DNA of 64,000 bases from Desulfuromonas sp. AOP6 (GCF_009731355.2 NZ_AP022810.1:744001-808000), one strand, 5' to 3'. Numbered from the stretch's first letter, positions 23,507 through 32,535 are shown. Made by a program: numbers and translations. Notes: generated from the letters alone by a model not told the origin.

Positions 23507-24733
23507 ATGCTTGAAGTCGTTCTCGGCGTCTCTCTTTTTACCGGCATTATTCTGCTTCTCGTTGCGCTGATCGTGGCGGCGCGCTATTTTCTCGTGCCGC
23601 GCGGCAAGGTCAGGATCGTCATCAACGACGAGGAGGATAAGGCCCTCAAGGTCAGTCCCGGCAGCAAGCTGCTGCAGACCCTTGGTGCGCAGGGGATTTA
23701 TATCCCTTCCGCCTGTGGCGGCGGCGGCTCCTGCGGGCAGTGCCTGGTCAAGGTCAAGGAGGGCGGCGGCGCCATTCTGCCCACGGAGACGGGGCACATT
23801 AACCGCCGCGAAGCCCGCGAGGGGCTGCGGCTCTCCTGTCAGGTCAGCGTCAAGCAGGATCTGAAAATCGAACTGCCGCCGGAAATCTTTGCCATACGCA
23901 AATGGCAGTGCACGGTACGCTCCAACCGCAACGTGGCCAGCTTCATCAAGGAGCTGGTGCTGGAGCTGCCGGAAGGCGAAGCGGTCGATTTCCGGGCCGG
24001 TGGCTACATCCAGATCGAGGCGCCACCCCATGAAGTCCATTACAAGGATTTCGACATCGAGGAACGGTTCCGTGGTGACTGGGATCGTTTCGATCTCTGG
24101 CAATACACGTCGGTGGTCAAAGAGCCGGTGGAACGGGCCTACTCCATGGCCAATTATCCCGGTGAGCCGGGGATCATCATGCTCAACGTGCGCGTGGCGA
24201 CGCCACCACCCCGCCACCCCGACGTGCCGCCCGGCAAGATGTCCTCGTATATTTTTAATCTCAAGCCCGGCGACCAGGTGACGATCAGCGGCCCCTTCGG
24301 CGATTTCTACGCCCGTGACACCGAGGCGGAGATGATATTCCTCGGCGGCGGTGCCGGCATGGCTCCGTTACGCTCCATCATTTTTGACCAGCTGCTGCGG
24401 GTGAAGACCAAGCGTAAGATCTCTTTCTGGTACGGGGCCCGCAGCCTCAAGGAGCTCTTTTACGACGAGGACTTCAAGGAACTCGCGGCCGCGTATGACA
24501 ACTTTACCTGGCATGTGGCCCTCTCCGACCCCCTGCCTGAGGATAACTGGGAGGGCCCGACGGGCTTTATTCATGAGGTGCTTTACGAGCGCTACCTCAA
24601 GAACCACCCGGCACCGGAAGACTGCGAATACTATTTGTGCGGGCCGCCCATGCTGCTCGTGGCTGCCCGGGAGATGATGGAGAACCTCGGTGTCGAGCCT
24701 GAAAGCATCTTCTACGATGACTTCGGAATGTAG
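23507..24733 (+). CDS. nqrF: Na+-translocating NADH:quinone reductase subunit F
   Basis: 408 aa electron-entry subunit. An N-terminal anchor helix ([20 protein letters not shown]) is followed by a [2Fe-2S] domain with Cys in [12 protein letters not shown] and LSCQV, then a ferredoxin-reductase module: FAD site [18 protein letters not shown] site [16 protein letters not shown], and the terminal CGPPMLL...IFYDDFGM. It oxidises NADH in the cytoplasm and passes electrons to the flavins of NqrC/B. Confidence 0.94.
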   Translation: MLEVVLGVSLFTGIILLLVALIVAARYFLVPRGKVRIVINDEEDKALKVSPGSKLLQTLGAQGIYIPSACGGGGSCGQCLVKVKEGGGAILPTETGHINRREAREGLRLSCQVSVKQDLKIELPPEIFAIRKWQCTVRSNRNVASFIKELVLELPEGEAVDFRAGGYIQIEAPPHEVHYKDFDIEERFRGDWDRFDLWQYTSVVKEPVERAYSMANYPGEPGIIMLNVRVATPPPRHPDVPPGKMSSYIFNLKPGDQVTISGPFGDFYARDTEAEMIFLGGGAGMAPLRSIIFDQLLRVKTKRKISFWYGARSLKELFYDEDFKELAAAYDNFTWHVALSDPLPEDNWEGPTGFIHEVLYERYLKNHPAPEDCEYYLCGPPMLLVAAREMMENLGVEPESIFYDDFGM

Positions 24734-24736
24734 CCC

Positions 24737-24934
24737 ATGACCACCTTTCTGGTCGTGCTGCTCGCCTTCATTTTCACCTTCGCCTGCCTGGGTATAGGCC
24801 TTCTTTTTCGGCGGCCGCCCTTGCGCCGTCGCTGTGGCGAGCCATTGGACTGCCACTGCGCCGCCGAAGGACGCCCGCCGGAAGAGTACTGCAGTCGCGA
24901 GGAAAGTGGCGGGCAGGATCGCTGTCCCCACTAA
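24737..24934 (+). CDS. nqrM: Na+-NQR maturation protein
   Basis: 65 aa, starting 3 nt after nqrF. One membrane helix (TFLVVLLAFIFTFACLGIGL) then a Cys-rich tail (RRRCGEPLDCHCAAEG...CSREE...RCPH). This is the NqrM/DUF539 arrangement, needed for assembly of the NqrD/E iron centre. Its presence at the operon end supports a complete, functional NQR. Confidence 0.88.
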   Translation: MTTFLVVLLAFIFTFACLGIGLLFRRPPLRRRCGEPLDCHCAAEGRPPEEYCSREESGGQDRCPH

Positions 24935-24961
24935 CAGAGGCGAGGCAGGTAGGCCATAAAA

Positions 24962-24990
24962 AAAAGGCGGCCCCGGTTGGGGTCGCCTTT
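24962..24990. terminator. Terminator between nqrM and rhlE
   Basis: AAAGGCGGCCCC loops over GTTG to GGGGTCGCCTTT with A and T runs outside. It closes the nqr operon and also lies just past the end of the convergent rhlE gene. Confidence 0.8.
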
Positions 24991-25024
24991 CGTGTCACAT
25001 CTGGAGTAAAACCCAAGGGGCGCG

Positions 25025-26305
25025 TCAGCGGGTGGCTGCCTGCACGCTCCCTGTTCTTTTCTGTCCCGTCGGACGCCGGGGACGGCTGTTGCCGTTGCCC
25101 GGTTTGCTGGCTGGGGCCGCCTTGGCATTTTGCCGCTGGGGACGAGGCGCCCGCGGGGCCTGGGGCTGTTTGGGCGGGGCGGGCTGGTCGTAGTCGAAGC
25201 CGGCGACTTTACGCCGTTCGACAGCTTTTCCCAGTACCTTCTCGATGGCGCGCACCATGGCCGTGTCTTCGCCGGTCACCAGGGTGAAGGCGTCGCCGCT
25301 GCGGGCGGCGCGACCGGTACGGCCGATACGGTGAATGTAGGTCTCGGGAGTGTCGGGGATATCGTAGTTGACCACGTGGGAGACCTGGGAGACGTCGATA
25401 CCGCGGGCGGCAATGTCCGTCGCCACCAGGATCTGAAAGCTGCCGTCACGAAAGCCGTCGAGAGCGGCCTGGCGCCGGTTCTGCGACAGATTTCCCTGCA
25501 GGGAGGCGGCTTTGTAACCGGCCTTTTCCAATTGCAGTCCCAGTCTTTTGGCACGGTGCTTGGTGCGGGTGAAGACCAGCACCGAGCCGGTGTCGGTATG
25601 CTGCAGCAGCTGCAGCAGCAGGTCGGTTTTGAGGTGCGGGGCCACGGGGTAGAGGGCGTGGCTGACGGTGGTTGCCGGCGACACCCGATCGACCTGTACG
25701 GTCAGGGGATCGCGCAGCACTTCACTGGAGAGCTTGCGGATCTCCGCCGGCATGGTCGCCGAAAAGAGCAGGGTCTGCCTCTTGGCGGGGAGATGGCCGA
25801 GGATGCGGCGGATGTCGGGGAAAAAGCCCATGTCGAACATCTGGTCAGCTTCATCCAGGACGAGAACTTCCAGACGGGACAGGTCGATGGTGCCCTGACG
25901 GATATGGTCGAGCAGGCGGCCGGGGCAGGCGACCACGATTTCGGCGCCGCGCTTGAGTTTCTGTATCTGCGGGTTGATGTTGACGCCGCCATAGACGGTC
26001 AGGCTGCGCAGTCGGGTCTGCTCTCCCAGGCTGCTGATGGCGCCGTGGATCTGCTCGGCCAGTTCCCGGGTCGGGGCGATGATCAGGGCCCGCACATGCC
26101 CGCGCTTGCCTTCCATGAGGCGATGCAGAATCGGCAGGGCGAAGGCGGCAGTCTTGCCGGTGCCGGTCTGGGCGAGCCCCATGACGTCGCGGCCAGCCAT
26201 GACAGGTGGAATCGCCTGGGCCTGGATGGGAGTCGGAGTGCTGTAGCCGGCGGCGGTCACGCCGGCGGCGACCTGGGGATGGAAATGAAACGATTGAAAC
26301 GGCAT
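25025..26305 (-). CDS. rhlE: DEAD-box ATP-dependent RNA helicase, RhlE type
   Basis: 426 aa. All helicase motifs are present: Q motif near GYSTPTPIQAQAI, GLAQTGTGKTAAF, PTRELAEQI, VLDEADQMFDMGF, FSATMPAEI, VATDIAARGIDV and YIHRIGRTGRA. The last 70 residues are basic and Pro/Ala/Gln-rich, an RNA-binding tail. Function: unwinding of RNA in ribosome assembly or decay, often cold-induced. The leader contains a terminator-like hairpin (26331-26359) only 26 bp upstream of the start, suggesting attenuation. Confidence 0.93.
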   Translation of the reverse strand: MPFQSFHFHPQVAAGVTAAGYSTPTPIQAQAIPPVMAGRDVMGLAQTGTGKTAAFALPILHRLMEGKRGHVRALIIAPTRELAEQIHGAISSLGEQTRLRSLTVYGGVNINPQIQKLKRGAEIVVACPGRLLDHIRQGTIDLSRLEVLVLDEADQMFDMGFFPDIRRILGHLPAKRQTLLFSATMPAEIRKLSSEVLRDPLTVQVDRVSPATTVSHALYPVAPHLKTDLLLQLLQHTDTGSVLVFTRTKHRAKRLGLQLEKAGYKAASLQGNLSQNRRQAALDGFRDGSFQILVATDIAARGIDVSQVSHVVNYDIPDTPETYIHRIGRTGRAARSGDAFTLVTGEDTAMVRAIEKVLGKAVERRKVAGFDYDQPAPPKQPQAPRAPRPQRQNAKAAPASKPGNGNSRPRRPTGQKRTGSVQAATR

Positions 26306-26330
26306 GTACTTCTTCTTTCCGCGTTCCTAT

Positions 26331-26359
26331 AAAAAAAGCCCCGGAGGGATTCCGGGGCT
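26331..26359 (-). terminator. Intrinsic terminator in the rhlE 5' leader (attenuator candidate)
   Basis: On the minus strand GCCCCGGA-ATCCC-TCCGGGGC is followed by seven T, a textbook terminator pointing at rhlE. No minus-strand gene lies upstream for it to terminate, so it probably gates rhlE transcription. Confidence 0.7.
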
Positions 26360-26526
26360 TACGATGACTTTGTTGTGACTTCGCATGTTTCCTGGAACGA
26401 CTATATAGTTCATGACGTTAACAGCTCGGGGGGAAGGCTGTCAAGGGAAATCCCGGTTGCCTTTCGGCGCCGTGGCAGGTATTGTGGCTCCTGCTGCGCT
26501 ACCGCACCTTCTCATGAGGAATAACC

Positions 26527-27231
26527 ATGGCTCAACCCTGGAAGACCCTGGAATGTATCGATACCGAAGAGGGCATGCTCGAACTACGCCAGCGCGGCGA
26601 CAAGGATTTTCTCATCCTTGTCGCCGGTCTGGTACTTATGAACAGCCTCTCCAACCGTTCCGAGGTCGTCTTGGGACAGATTGGCTGCCGTCATCTCAAG
26701 GACCATGCCGCCCCACGGGTACTCATCGGCGGCCTCGGTATGGGTTACACGCTCAAGGCAGTGCTGGATTGCCTCCCCGCCACGGCGCAGGTGGTGGTGG
26801 TCGAACTCAATCCCATCGTCGTGCAGTGGTGTCGGGGTCCCTTGGCTCCGCTGACCGACCATGCCGTGAATGATCCCCGCGTCACCATCGAAATTGGCGA
26901 TGTCGCCGAGTATGTGCGCCACGCGGCCCGAGACGCCGACAGCGCCAGGTTCGACGCGGTTGTCTTTGATCTTTACAAGGGCCCGCACCCCAAAACGGAT
27001 CGCAGCGGCGATCCGCTTTACGGCAGCCGGGCCATCGCCAATGTCCATGCCATCCTGAAGCCGCAAGCGCTCTTCACCGTCTGGGGAGAGAACTACGATG
27101 AAGGCTTCGACAAGCGCCTGCAGGCCGCTGGCTTTGCCACCAGCAGCCAGCGGCCAGGGCGAGGAGGCTATCGTCATGTCGTCTTCGTGGCCAAGAAAAA
27201 GGTGCGTCGGGCAACGGCGGCGAAGGGATAG
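26527..27231 (+). CDS. Spermidine synthase-like methyltransferase-fold protein
   Basis: 234 aa. The SAM-binding motif PRVLIGGLGMGYTLKAVLD (near residue 60) and VVVVELNPIVVQW, then FDAVVFDLYKGPHP, match the SpeE-like branch of Rossmann methyltransferases. The polyamine-synthase catalytic Asp pattern is not clear, so it is probably not a true spermidine synthase. Cytoplasmic, substrate unknown. RBS GAGGAATA. Followed by a DUF6933 gene after 6 bp. Confidence 0.75.
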   Translation: MAQPWKTLECIDTEEGMLELRQRGDKDFLILVAGLVLMNSLSNRSEVVLGQIGCRHLKDHAAPRVLIGGLGMGYTLKAVLDCLPATAQVVVVELNPIVVQWCRGPLAPLTDHAVNDPRVTIEIGDVAEYVRHAARDADSARFDAVVFDLYKGPHPKTDRSGDPLYGSRAIANVHAILKPQALFTVWGENYDEGFDKRLQAAGFATSSQRPGRGGYRHVVFVAKKKVRRATAAKG

Positions 27232-27237
27232 ACAATC

Positions 27238-27741
27238 ATGCTGTTACACTGCACGCGCAAACTCGCGGTTAAACTTCCGGCGGTTTCCCCCGCCCCTCTT
27301 GTCGAAAAGAGCCCTCTCGGCAGCTGGCACGCCAACCTTGTGCAGGTCAGACGTCGCCAGTGTGTTCTTTTCTGTCATGACGAAACGCGTTACATGCTCT
27401 TTGTGCCAGGCTTGAAGAAAGCCCATTTCGAGGATCTTGGCCGGGTATTCAGGGATGTTTTTCTCATGAGCCTGGTCGCCCATGGCGTGGCCGACGCTAA
27501 AATCATGCGAGTGAGCCTGGCCTTGGGACCGCCAGCTTTCGATGGGGCCACCGACCGTTCGGTCCTGGGGGCGATGAATATCGCCATGCAGGATCTGGAA
27601 GGCTACCTGGTCACCTGCGCCGAGCTTTTGGAGATCGACCTGGCCGGTGCCGCCCTTTACCTGAACGAACGGCCCACATCTGTGCGGGGGAACTGGCTTT
27701 GGCCCGCGCAGGAGATGCTCGACAGGGTGGCGGCCCTTTAA
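27238..27741 (+). CDS. DUF6933-like protein
   Basis: 167 aa. The block [20 protein letters not shown] followed by [20 protein letters not shown] is the mark of a small uncharacterised family I know as DUF6933. C-terminal half includes a helical ...[16 protein letters not shown] segment. No enzymatic motif. Start ATG 27238 lies 6 bp after the preceding stop. Confidence 0.65.
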   Translation: MLLHCTRKLAVKLPAVSPAPLVEKSPLGSWHANLVQVRRRQCVLFCHDETRYMLFVPGLKKAHFEDLGRVFRDVFLMSLVAHGVADAKIMRVSLALGPPAFDGATDRSVLGAMNIAMQDLEGYLVTCAELLEIDLAGAALYLNERPTSVRGNWLWPAQEMLDRVAAL

Positions 27742-27770
27742 TTTCCCTGTCCCGAGAAGGAGGGATGACC

Positions 27771-28589
27771 ATGAAACTGGTCTCTTTCAACGTCAACGGT
27801 CTGCGCTCGCGTCTGCACCAGCTCGAAGCGCTGGTCAGGACGCACGATCCCGATATTATCGGTCTGCAGGAGACCAAGGTGCAGGATGTGGATTTTCCGC
27901 TGACGGCCATCGAGGCCCTCGGTTACCAGGCCGCTTTTCACGGTCAGAAGACCCACTACGGTGTGGCCCTGCTGTCCAAGCGCGCGCCTCTCAGGGTGCA
28001 GCTCGGTTTCCCCGAGGATGGTGACGAGGCCCAGAAACGCTTTATCAGCGGCTGGTTCGCCCTGTCGGATGGGCAGACCCTGCAGGTCATCAACGGCTAC
28101 TTTCCGCAGGGAGAAAGCCGCGACCACCCGGTGAAGTTTCCGGCCAAAGAGCGCTTTTACGCCGACCTGCGCCACTATCTGCAGACGTCCTGCGACCCGC
28201 TGGCTCCCCTGGCCGTCATGGGGGATTTCAATATCGCCCCCGTCGATTTGGATATCGGCATCGGCTCAGACAACGCCAAGCGCTGGCTGCGCACGGGCAA
28301 AACTAGCTTTCTGCCGGAAGAGCGGGCCTGGTTTCAGGCCCTGCAGGACTGGGGTCTGCACGACAGCTTCCGTGAGCAGCATGCTGATACCGCCGACCGC
28401 TTCAGCTGGTTCGACTACCGCAGCCGTGGCTTCGAAGCGGAGCCGAAACGCGGCCTGCGCATTGATCATGTCCTGCTGACGGCGCCGCTGATGGAGTGCT
28501 GTCGGCACAGCGGCATCGACTACGAGATCCGGGGTATGGAAAAACCCTCGGATCATTGCCCGGTGTGGGTCGAATGCGCACTGGACTGA
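27771..28589 (+). CDS. xthA: Exodeoxyribonuclease III
   Basis: 272 aa AP endonuclease/3'-exonuclease of the exonuclease-endonuclease-phosphatase family: [61 protein letters not shown] and [12 protein letters not shown] contain the catalytic Asn, Glu, Asp and His residues. Repairs abasic sites and oxidative damage. ATG 27771 sits 7 nt after AAGGAGGG; the ATG at 27765 is too close. Its end overlaps the ligase gene by 16 bp. Confidence 0.93.
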   Translation: MKLVSFNVNGLRSRLHQLEALVRTHDPDIIGLQETKVQDVDFPLTAIEALGYQAAFHGQKTHYGVALLSKRAPLRVQLGFPEDGDEAQKRFISGWFALSDGQTLQVINGYFPQGESRDHPVKFPAKERFYADLRHYLQTSCDPLAPLAVMGDFNIAPVDLDIGIGSDNAKRWLRTGKTSFLPEERAWFQALQDWGLHDSFREQHADTADRFSWFDYRSRGFEAEPKRGLRIDHVLLTAPLMECCRHSGIDYEIRGMEKPSDHCPVWVECALD

Positions 28590-29428
28590 GGGGGTGCGGG
28601 CTCGCTCTGCTGGCGGCGGCGTTGCTGTCCCTGCTGCCGCTGACCGCCGGTGCCGGCACAGAATTCATGCAGGCACAGGTCGACAGCGGGCAGGTCGATG
28701 TCAGCGGCTGGCTGATGAGCGAAAAGCTCGATGGCGTGCGGGCCCACTGGGATGGCCAGACTCTGCGCTCCAAAAACGGCTATCGCCTGACGCCGCCCGC
28801 CGATTTTCTGAGCGGCTGGCCGCCCTTTGCCCTGGAAGGGGAACTTTGGGGCGGTCGGGGATCTTTTACGGAGACGGCGGCCGTGGTGCAGAGAGCCCAG
28901 GATGACGCGGGCTGGCGGCAGCTGCGTTTCGCCATTTTCGATGTTCCCGATGGTGGTGGCCCCTTTATCGAGCGCCTGCAGCGGGCTCAGCAGTGGTTTG
29001 CCCATCAGCCGGCGCCCCACGCCTTTGTCATCCCCCAGGTTCCCGTGCGGGACCGTGAGCACCTGCGCCAGGAGTTGGCCCGGGTGGAAGCGGCCGGTGG
29101 CGAAGGCCTGATGGTGCGCCGCCCCGAGGCGCCTTACACCAGCGGACGCAGCGCCGAGATTCTCAAGGTGAAGAGCTGGCAGGATGCCGAAGCCGTGGTC
29201 GTCGCCCACCTGCCAGGTAAGGGCCGCCATCGCGGTCGGCTGGGGGCGCTGCTGGTCGAAATACCGGACGGTATTCGCTTCCGCCTCGGCACGGGCTTTA
29301 CGGACGCCGAACGCAACGAGCCCCCGCCGGTCGGCGCGTTGATAACCTTCAAATTTCAGGGATTCTTTCCATCAGGCATCCCGCGCTTCCCCTCCTACCT
29401 GCGCCTGCGCCAGGATGGGAATCTGTAG
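28574..29428 (+). CDS. Minimal ATP-dependent DNA ligase with signal peptide (LigE-type)
   Basis: 284 aa. N-terminal signal peptide ([20 protein letters not shown]) then adenylation motif [14 protein letters not shown] with the nucleotidyl Lys. [30 protein letters not shown] and [14 protein letters not shown] are motifs III, IIIa, IV and V. A short OB domain ends LRLRQDGNL. Size and signal peptide fit Lig E, a periplasmic ligase linked with DNA uptake or biofilm DNA. The start overlaps the xthA end, so the two DNA-repair genes are coupled. Confidence 0.88.
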   Translation: MRTGLRGCGLALLAAALLSLLPLTAGAGTEFMQAQVDSGQVDVSGWLMSEKLDGVRAHWDGQTLRSKNGYRLTPPADFLSGWPPFALEGELWGGRGSFTETAAVVQRAQDDAGWRQLRFAIFDVPDGGGPFIERLQRAQQWFAHQPAPHAFVIPQVPVRDREHLRQELARVEAAGGEGLMVRRPEAPYTSGRSAEILKVKSWQDAEAVVVAHLPGKGRHRGRLGALLVEIPDGIRFRLGTGFTDAERNEPPPVGALITFKFQGFFPSGIPRFPSYLRLRQDGNL

Positions 29429-29452
29429 GCGGGACTTTCTCGTGAGGTGACG

Positions 29453-29635
29453 ATGAACAAAGGACTTAAAATTGTGATCTTTGCCGGTGTCGGCACTCTG
29501 GCCGGCGCCCTTCTGGGCTATCTGGGTCAATGCGTCGGTAATACCTGAGGCGCTTTGGCCGGCCCCTGGTCAGGGGCCCTGTTCGGTGTGATTGTGGGGA
29601 CGGTGTTGGGACTGCTCCCCGAAGAGAAAAAGTAA
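29453..29635 (+). CDS. Candidate selenoprotein, small membrane protein (DUF6132-like), UGA=Sec at residue 32
   Basis: 60 residues if the in-frame TGA at 29546-29548 is read as selenocysteine: MNKGLKIVIFAGVGTLAGAL leads into LLGYLGQCVGNTU, then GALAGPWSGALFGVIVGTVL and a charged end EEKK. The two halves form glycine-rich membrane hairpins on either side of a C-x4-U motif. Cys-containing relatives I recall (DUF6132-type) have C-x4-C in the same place. RBS GAGGTGA precedes ATG. Codons and frame continue without any shift to TAA at 29633, and a SECIS-like hairpin follows the TGA. Function unknown; a membrane thiol/selenol redox or metal-binding role is possible. A strong terminator lies 35 bp downstream. 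Confidence 0.75.
29546..29578 (+). promoter_or_regulatory. UGA codon and bacterial SECIS-like element
   Basis: Eighteen nt after the TGA begins a six-base apical loop TGGTCA closed by GGCCCC (29561-29566) and GGGGCC (29573-29578). In E. coli fdhF the SECIS loop is AGGTCT, 17 nt after its UGA. Loop word GGTC, loop size and distance all agree with what SelB recognises. Confidence 0.7.
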
Positions 29636-29669
29636 GGCAGAGCAGAATTCCTTTCTGGAGTTGGCTCAA

Positions 29670-29713
29670 TCCCCCGCAGCGGTACAAGGCGACCGCAGCG
29701 GGGGATTTTTTTT
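29670..29713 (+). terminator. Terminator after the selenoprotein candidate
   Basis: TCCCCCGCAGCGGT and ACCGCAGCGGGGGA form a long stem with one A-A mismatch around an 8-nt loop, followed by eight T. It overlaps the last codon of the convergent thiE gene. Confidence 0.85.
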
Positions 29714-30368
29714 AACTCCGCTTGGCCGATTGAGGCGCCAAAGCCGTCAGAAAAGCACGGGCGGCGTTGGCGGGATCGGCGGCGGTCAGGATGGCACCGA
29801 TGCAGGCGGCGCGGGTGCAACCGGCTTCCTGCAGCTCTGGCACGCGCGAAGATGTGACGCCGCCGAGGCCGAAGACGGGGATGGGGGCTGTAGAGCAAGC
29901 CTGGCGCAGGGCGTCGAGACCGACGGGGTCGCCGTAGGGGAGTTTGGAGGGGGTGGCGTAGACGGGACCAAAGGTGACAAAGTCGGCGCCCTGAGCGGCA
30001 GCTGTGAAAATCTCGCCGGCCCGGTGAGTGGAGACGCCGATAAGTCGATGCGGGCCGAGCTGCTGGCGGGCGACAGCGACGGGAAGAGACGCGCCTCCCA
30101 GATGAACGCCGTCCGCATCCACGGCCAGGGCGACATCAATGCGGTCATTGATGAGCAGACGCGCACCGGCCTCTCGGGTAATGCCGCGCAACTTTCTGGC
30201 CAGCGTGTAGAGAGCGGCGGCAGGCAGGTCCTTCTCTCGCAGCTGTACGGCTCCGACGCCTCCGATGAGAGCCAGACGCACGGCTTCGACCAAATCACGC
30301 CCGTCCGCCAGGAGATGGCGATCGCTGATGAGGTAGAGGCTGAAGTCGACGGCACCCGGTTCCGACAT
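29712..30368 (-). CDS. thiE: Thiamine phosphate synthase
   Basis: 218 aa TIM barrel. YLISDRHLLADGRDLVEAV, GVGAVQLREKDLP, LLINDRIDVALAVDADGVHL, GVSTHRAGEI, FVTFGPVYATPSKLPYG and VFGLGGVT are the standard ThiE blocks. Joins the thiazole and pyrimidine phosphates to thiamine monophosphate. Last gene of thiF-thiS-thiG-thiH-thiE; 3 bp after thiH. Confidence 0.93.
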   Translation of the reverse strand: MSEPGAVDFSLYLISDRHLLADGRDLVEAVRLALIGGVGAVQLREKDLPAAALYTLARKLRGITREAGARLLINDRIDVALAVDADGVHLGGASLPVAVARQQLGPHRLIGVSTHRAGEIFTAAAQGADFVTFGPVYATPSKLPYGDPVGLDALRQACSTAPIPVFGLGGVTSSRVPELQEAGCTRAACIGAILTAADPANAARAFLTALAPQSAKRS

Positions 30369-30371
30369 GGT

Positions 30372-31502
30372 TCAGCGGCTGCCGATAGCTTTGTCGAGAA
30401 AAGCGCTGTCCCAGTCTTTCCACACCGTCTCGTAGCCCTTGGCGCGGATCATGTGGCAGACCTCTTCAACACTGCGGTCGTCGTCGATGGCGAACTGCTC
30501 GGTGCTCTTCTCTTTGTTCAGGTAGCCACCGGGAGCAGTGCTGGAGCCGGCGCTCATCTGGGTGATCCCCAGAGGGAGCAGGTGGTCGCGCAGGCTGGCG
30601 CTCTCGCGGGTGGAGAGCACCAGGCCGGCATCGGGCAGCAGCAGGCGCAGGGCGCAGATGAGTTGGACAAAGGCGCGGTCCGACACCGGGTGCAGGGGCT
30701 GGAAACCACCGTCGGCGGGGCGGATGCGCGGAAAGGAGACGCTGACCTGGGTGCGCCAGTAATGACGGGAGAGGTGCAGGGCGTGCAGGCCGACAAAGAA
30801 GGCTTCGGCGCGGAAGTGGCCGAGGCCGAGCAAAGCGCCGAGACCGATGCGTCGCAGACCAGCAGCGCCGCCGCGCTCAGGGGTGAGCAGGCGCCAGTCG
30901 TAGTCGCTCTTGCGGCCGAAGGGGTGCATCTCAGCGTAGAGGTTGCGGTCGTAGGTCTCCTGGTAGATGGTGAGGCCGTCGACGCCGGCGCCGACCATCT
31001 GCCGGTAACCGTCGGTATCCATGGGGTAGACTTCGATGCTGATCGAGCTGAACAGCGGCGTCAGGCGGCGCACGACCTGGGCCAGAAAGTCGTTGTCCAC
31101 CGCCGCGGGGGCTTCTCCTGTTACCAGCAGAATATGCTCGAAGCCACGGGCCCGCAGGGCGCGGGCTTCCTCTTCGACCTCGTCCAGGCTGAGAGTCTGC
31201 CGGCCGACCTTGTTGGTGGCGTTGAAGCCGCAGTAGCGGCAGCCGTTGCTGCAGACGTTGGAGAGGTAGAGGGGGGCGTAGAGCAATATGTTGCGGCCAA
31301 AGCGCTGCACCGTCTGGCGATGGGCCTTTTGGGCCATGGCTTCAAGGAAGTCAGCCGCCGCCGGTGACAGCAGGGCCTTGAAGTCTTCGGGGCGCAGGCG
31401 CTCGGACACCAGTGCCCGTTCCACATCAGCGGCCGTTTTGTCTTCGATATCCGTCAGGACCTGCTGGTAGTTGTATGATTGGATGACGTCGAGAAAACTC
31501 AT
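30372..31502 (-). CDS. thiH: 2-iminoacetate synthase
   Basis: 376 aa radical SAM enzyme that cleaves tyrosine to dehydroglycine for the thiazole ring in anaerobes. The cluster motif is SNVCSNGCRYCGFNATNK (Cx3Cx2C); YQETYDRNLYAEMHPFGRKS and QMSAGSSTAPGGY are ThiH signatures. ATG 31502 chosen over an in-frame TTG two codons earlier. Overlap with the thiG stop is essentially direct (2-3 bp apart). Confidence 0.93.
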   Translation of the reverse strand: MSFLDVIQSYNYQQVLTDIEDKTAADVERALVSERLRPEDFKALLSPAAADFLEAMAQKAHRQTVQRFGRNILLYAPLYLSNVCSNGCRYCGFNATNKVGRQTLSLDEVEEEARALRARGFEHILLVTGEAPAAVDNDFLAQVVRRLTPLFSSISIEVYPMDTDGYRQMVGAGVDGLTIYQETYDRNLYAEMHPFGRKSDYDWRLLTPERGGAAGLRRIGLGALLGLGHFRAEAFFVGLHALHLSRHYWRTQVSVSFPRIRPADGGFQPLHPVSDRAFVQLICALRLLLPDAGLVLSTRESASLRDHLLPLGITQMSAGSSTAPGGYLNKEKSTEQFAIDDDRSVEEVCHMIRAKGYETVWKDWDSAFLDKAIGSR

Positions 31503-31504
31503 GT

Positions 31505-32275
31505 TCAATTCCCCAGAAAGCCCGTCAGCGGGCTGGAAGCCTCCGCCTGTTGGCGCTGTTCTCCCAGTCCGGCCAGAAACGCTTCGCGGCCGGCTTCCAC
31601 CCCTTTTTTGAAGGCGGCGCCCATGGCCCCGGGATTACCGCTGACGGCGAAGGCCGTGTTGACCAGGACGGCGTCCGCGCCCATCTCCATGGCTTCGGCG
31701 GCGTGGGAGGGGGCGCCGAGGCCGGCGTCGACCACCACGGGCACGATGGCCTGCTCGATGATGATGGCGATGTGGTCGCGGGTGCGCAGTCCCTTGTTGG
31801 TGCCGATGGGGGCGCCCAAGGGCATGACCGTGGCGGTGCCCACTTCCTGCAAGTGCTTAGCCAGCACCGGATCGGCGTTGATGTAGGGCAGCACGATGAA
31901 GCCTTCCTTGACCAGGATTTCCGCCGCTTTGAGAGTTTCGATGGGGTCGGGCAGCAGGTAGTAGGGATCGGGGGTCACCTCAAGCTTGACCCAGGGTTCG
32001 CAACCGGCGGCGCGGGCCAGGCGGGCCAGACGCACCGCTTCATCGGCGTCGCGGGCGCCGCTGGTGTTGGGCAGTAGCAGATATCTGTCGCGGTTGATGC
32101 GGCGCAGCATACTGTCCTGGGGATTGTCGATATCGACCCGGCGCAGGGCGACGGTGACGATTTCGCAGCCGGAATTCTCCATGGCGTCCACCATGGCGTC
32201 ATTGGAGGCGAATTTACCGGTGCCGACCAGCAGCCGGGAGTTGAAGGCGCGTCCTGCAATAATAAGTTGGTCCAT
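31505..32275 (-). CDS. thiG: Thiazole synthase
   Basis: 256 aa TIM barrel assembling the thiazole phosphate from deoxyxylulose phosphate, ThiS-thiocarboxylate and iminoacetate. [61 protein letters not shown]-type region and [20 protein letters not shown] are present. ATG 32275 lies 6 nt after AAAGGA; the ATG at 32281 touches the RBS and is rejected. Confidence 0.93.
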   Translation of the reverse strand: MDQLIIAGRAFNSRLLVGTGKFASNDAMVDAMENSGCEIVTVALRRVDIDNPQDSMLRRINRDRYLLLPNTSGARDADEAVRLARLARAAGCEPWVKLEVTPDPYYLLPDPIETLKAAEILVKEGFIVLPYINADPVLAKHLQEVGTATVMPLGAPIGTNKGLRTRDHIAIIIEQAIVPVVVDAGLGAPSHAAEAMEMGADAVLVNTAFAVSGNPGAMGAAFKKGVEAGREAFLAGLGEQRQQAEASSPLTGFLGN

Positions 32276-32323
32276 ATGCATTCCTTTAAGGTGATTGTAG
32301 GGTGAGGGGGAGGGCGTCAGGGT

Positions 32324-32524
32324 TCAGCCGCCGCCGACAAAATGAACGATCTCGATCTGGTCGCCATCCTGCAGGCGGGTGCTGGCAAAGGCCTCCCGTG
32401 GCACTATGGCCCGGTTGAGTTCCACGGCGACCCGGTCGTCAGCCAGCTGCAGCTGTTCGATAAGTTCGGCCACCGTCAACGCGGTTTCCAGGTTTTTTTG
32501 CCGTCCATTGAGTAGAATCGTCAT
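32324..32524 (-). CDS. thiS: Sulfur carrier protein ThiS
   Basis: 66 aa ubiquitin-like carrier ending in ...[11 protein letters not shown]; the terminal Gly-Gly is adenylated by ThiF and thiocarboxylated. [13 protein letters not shown] and [13 protein letters not shown] are typical. It stands between thiF and thiG. Confidence 0.92.
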   Translation of the reverse strand: MTILLNGRQKNLETALTVAELIEQLQLADDRVAVELNRAIVPREAFASTRLQDGDQIEIVHFVGGG

Positions 32525-32535
32525 GAGAAATCCTT

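Noticed and set aside
18999-24733. Rnf complex instead of NQR
   Set aside because: The first gene is NqrA, NqrB and NqrC carry the flavin-Thr motifs, NqrF has the 2Fe-2S/FAD/NADH layout, and nqrM follows; no RnfB ferredoxin subunit is present.
29546-29548. TGA as an ordinary stop or pseudogene mutation
   Set aside because: The frame continues cleanly with matching membrane character to a TAA, and a SECIS-like loop sits at the correct distance. A sequencing error or recent mutation cannot be fully excluded without homologues.
29592-31367. Long plus-strand reading frame (591 codons)
   Set aside because: Opposite thiE and thiH; composition is the antisense of those genes and it has no domain.
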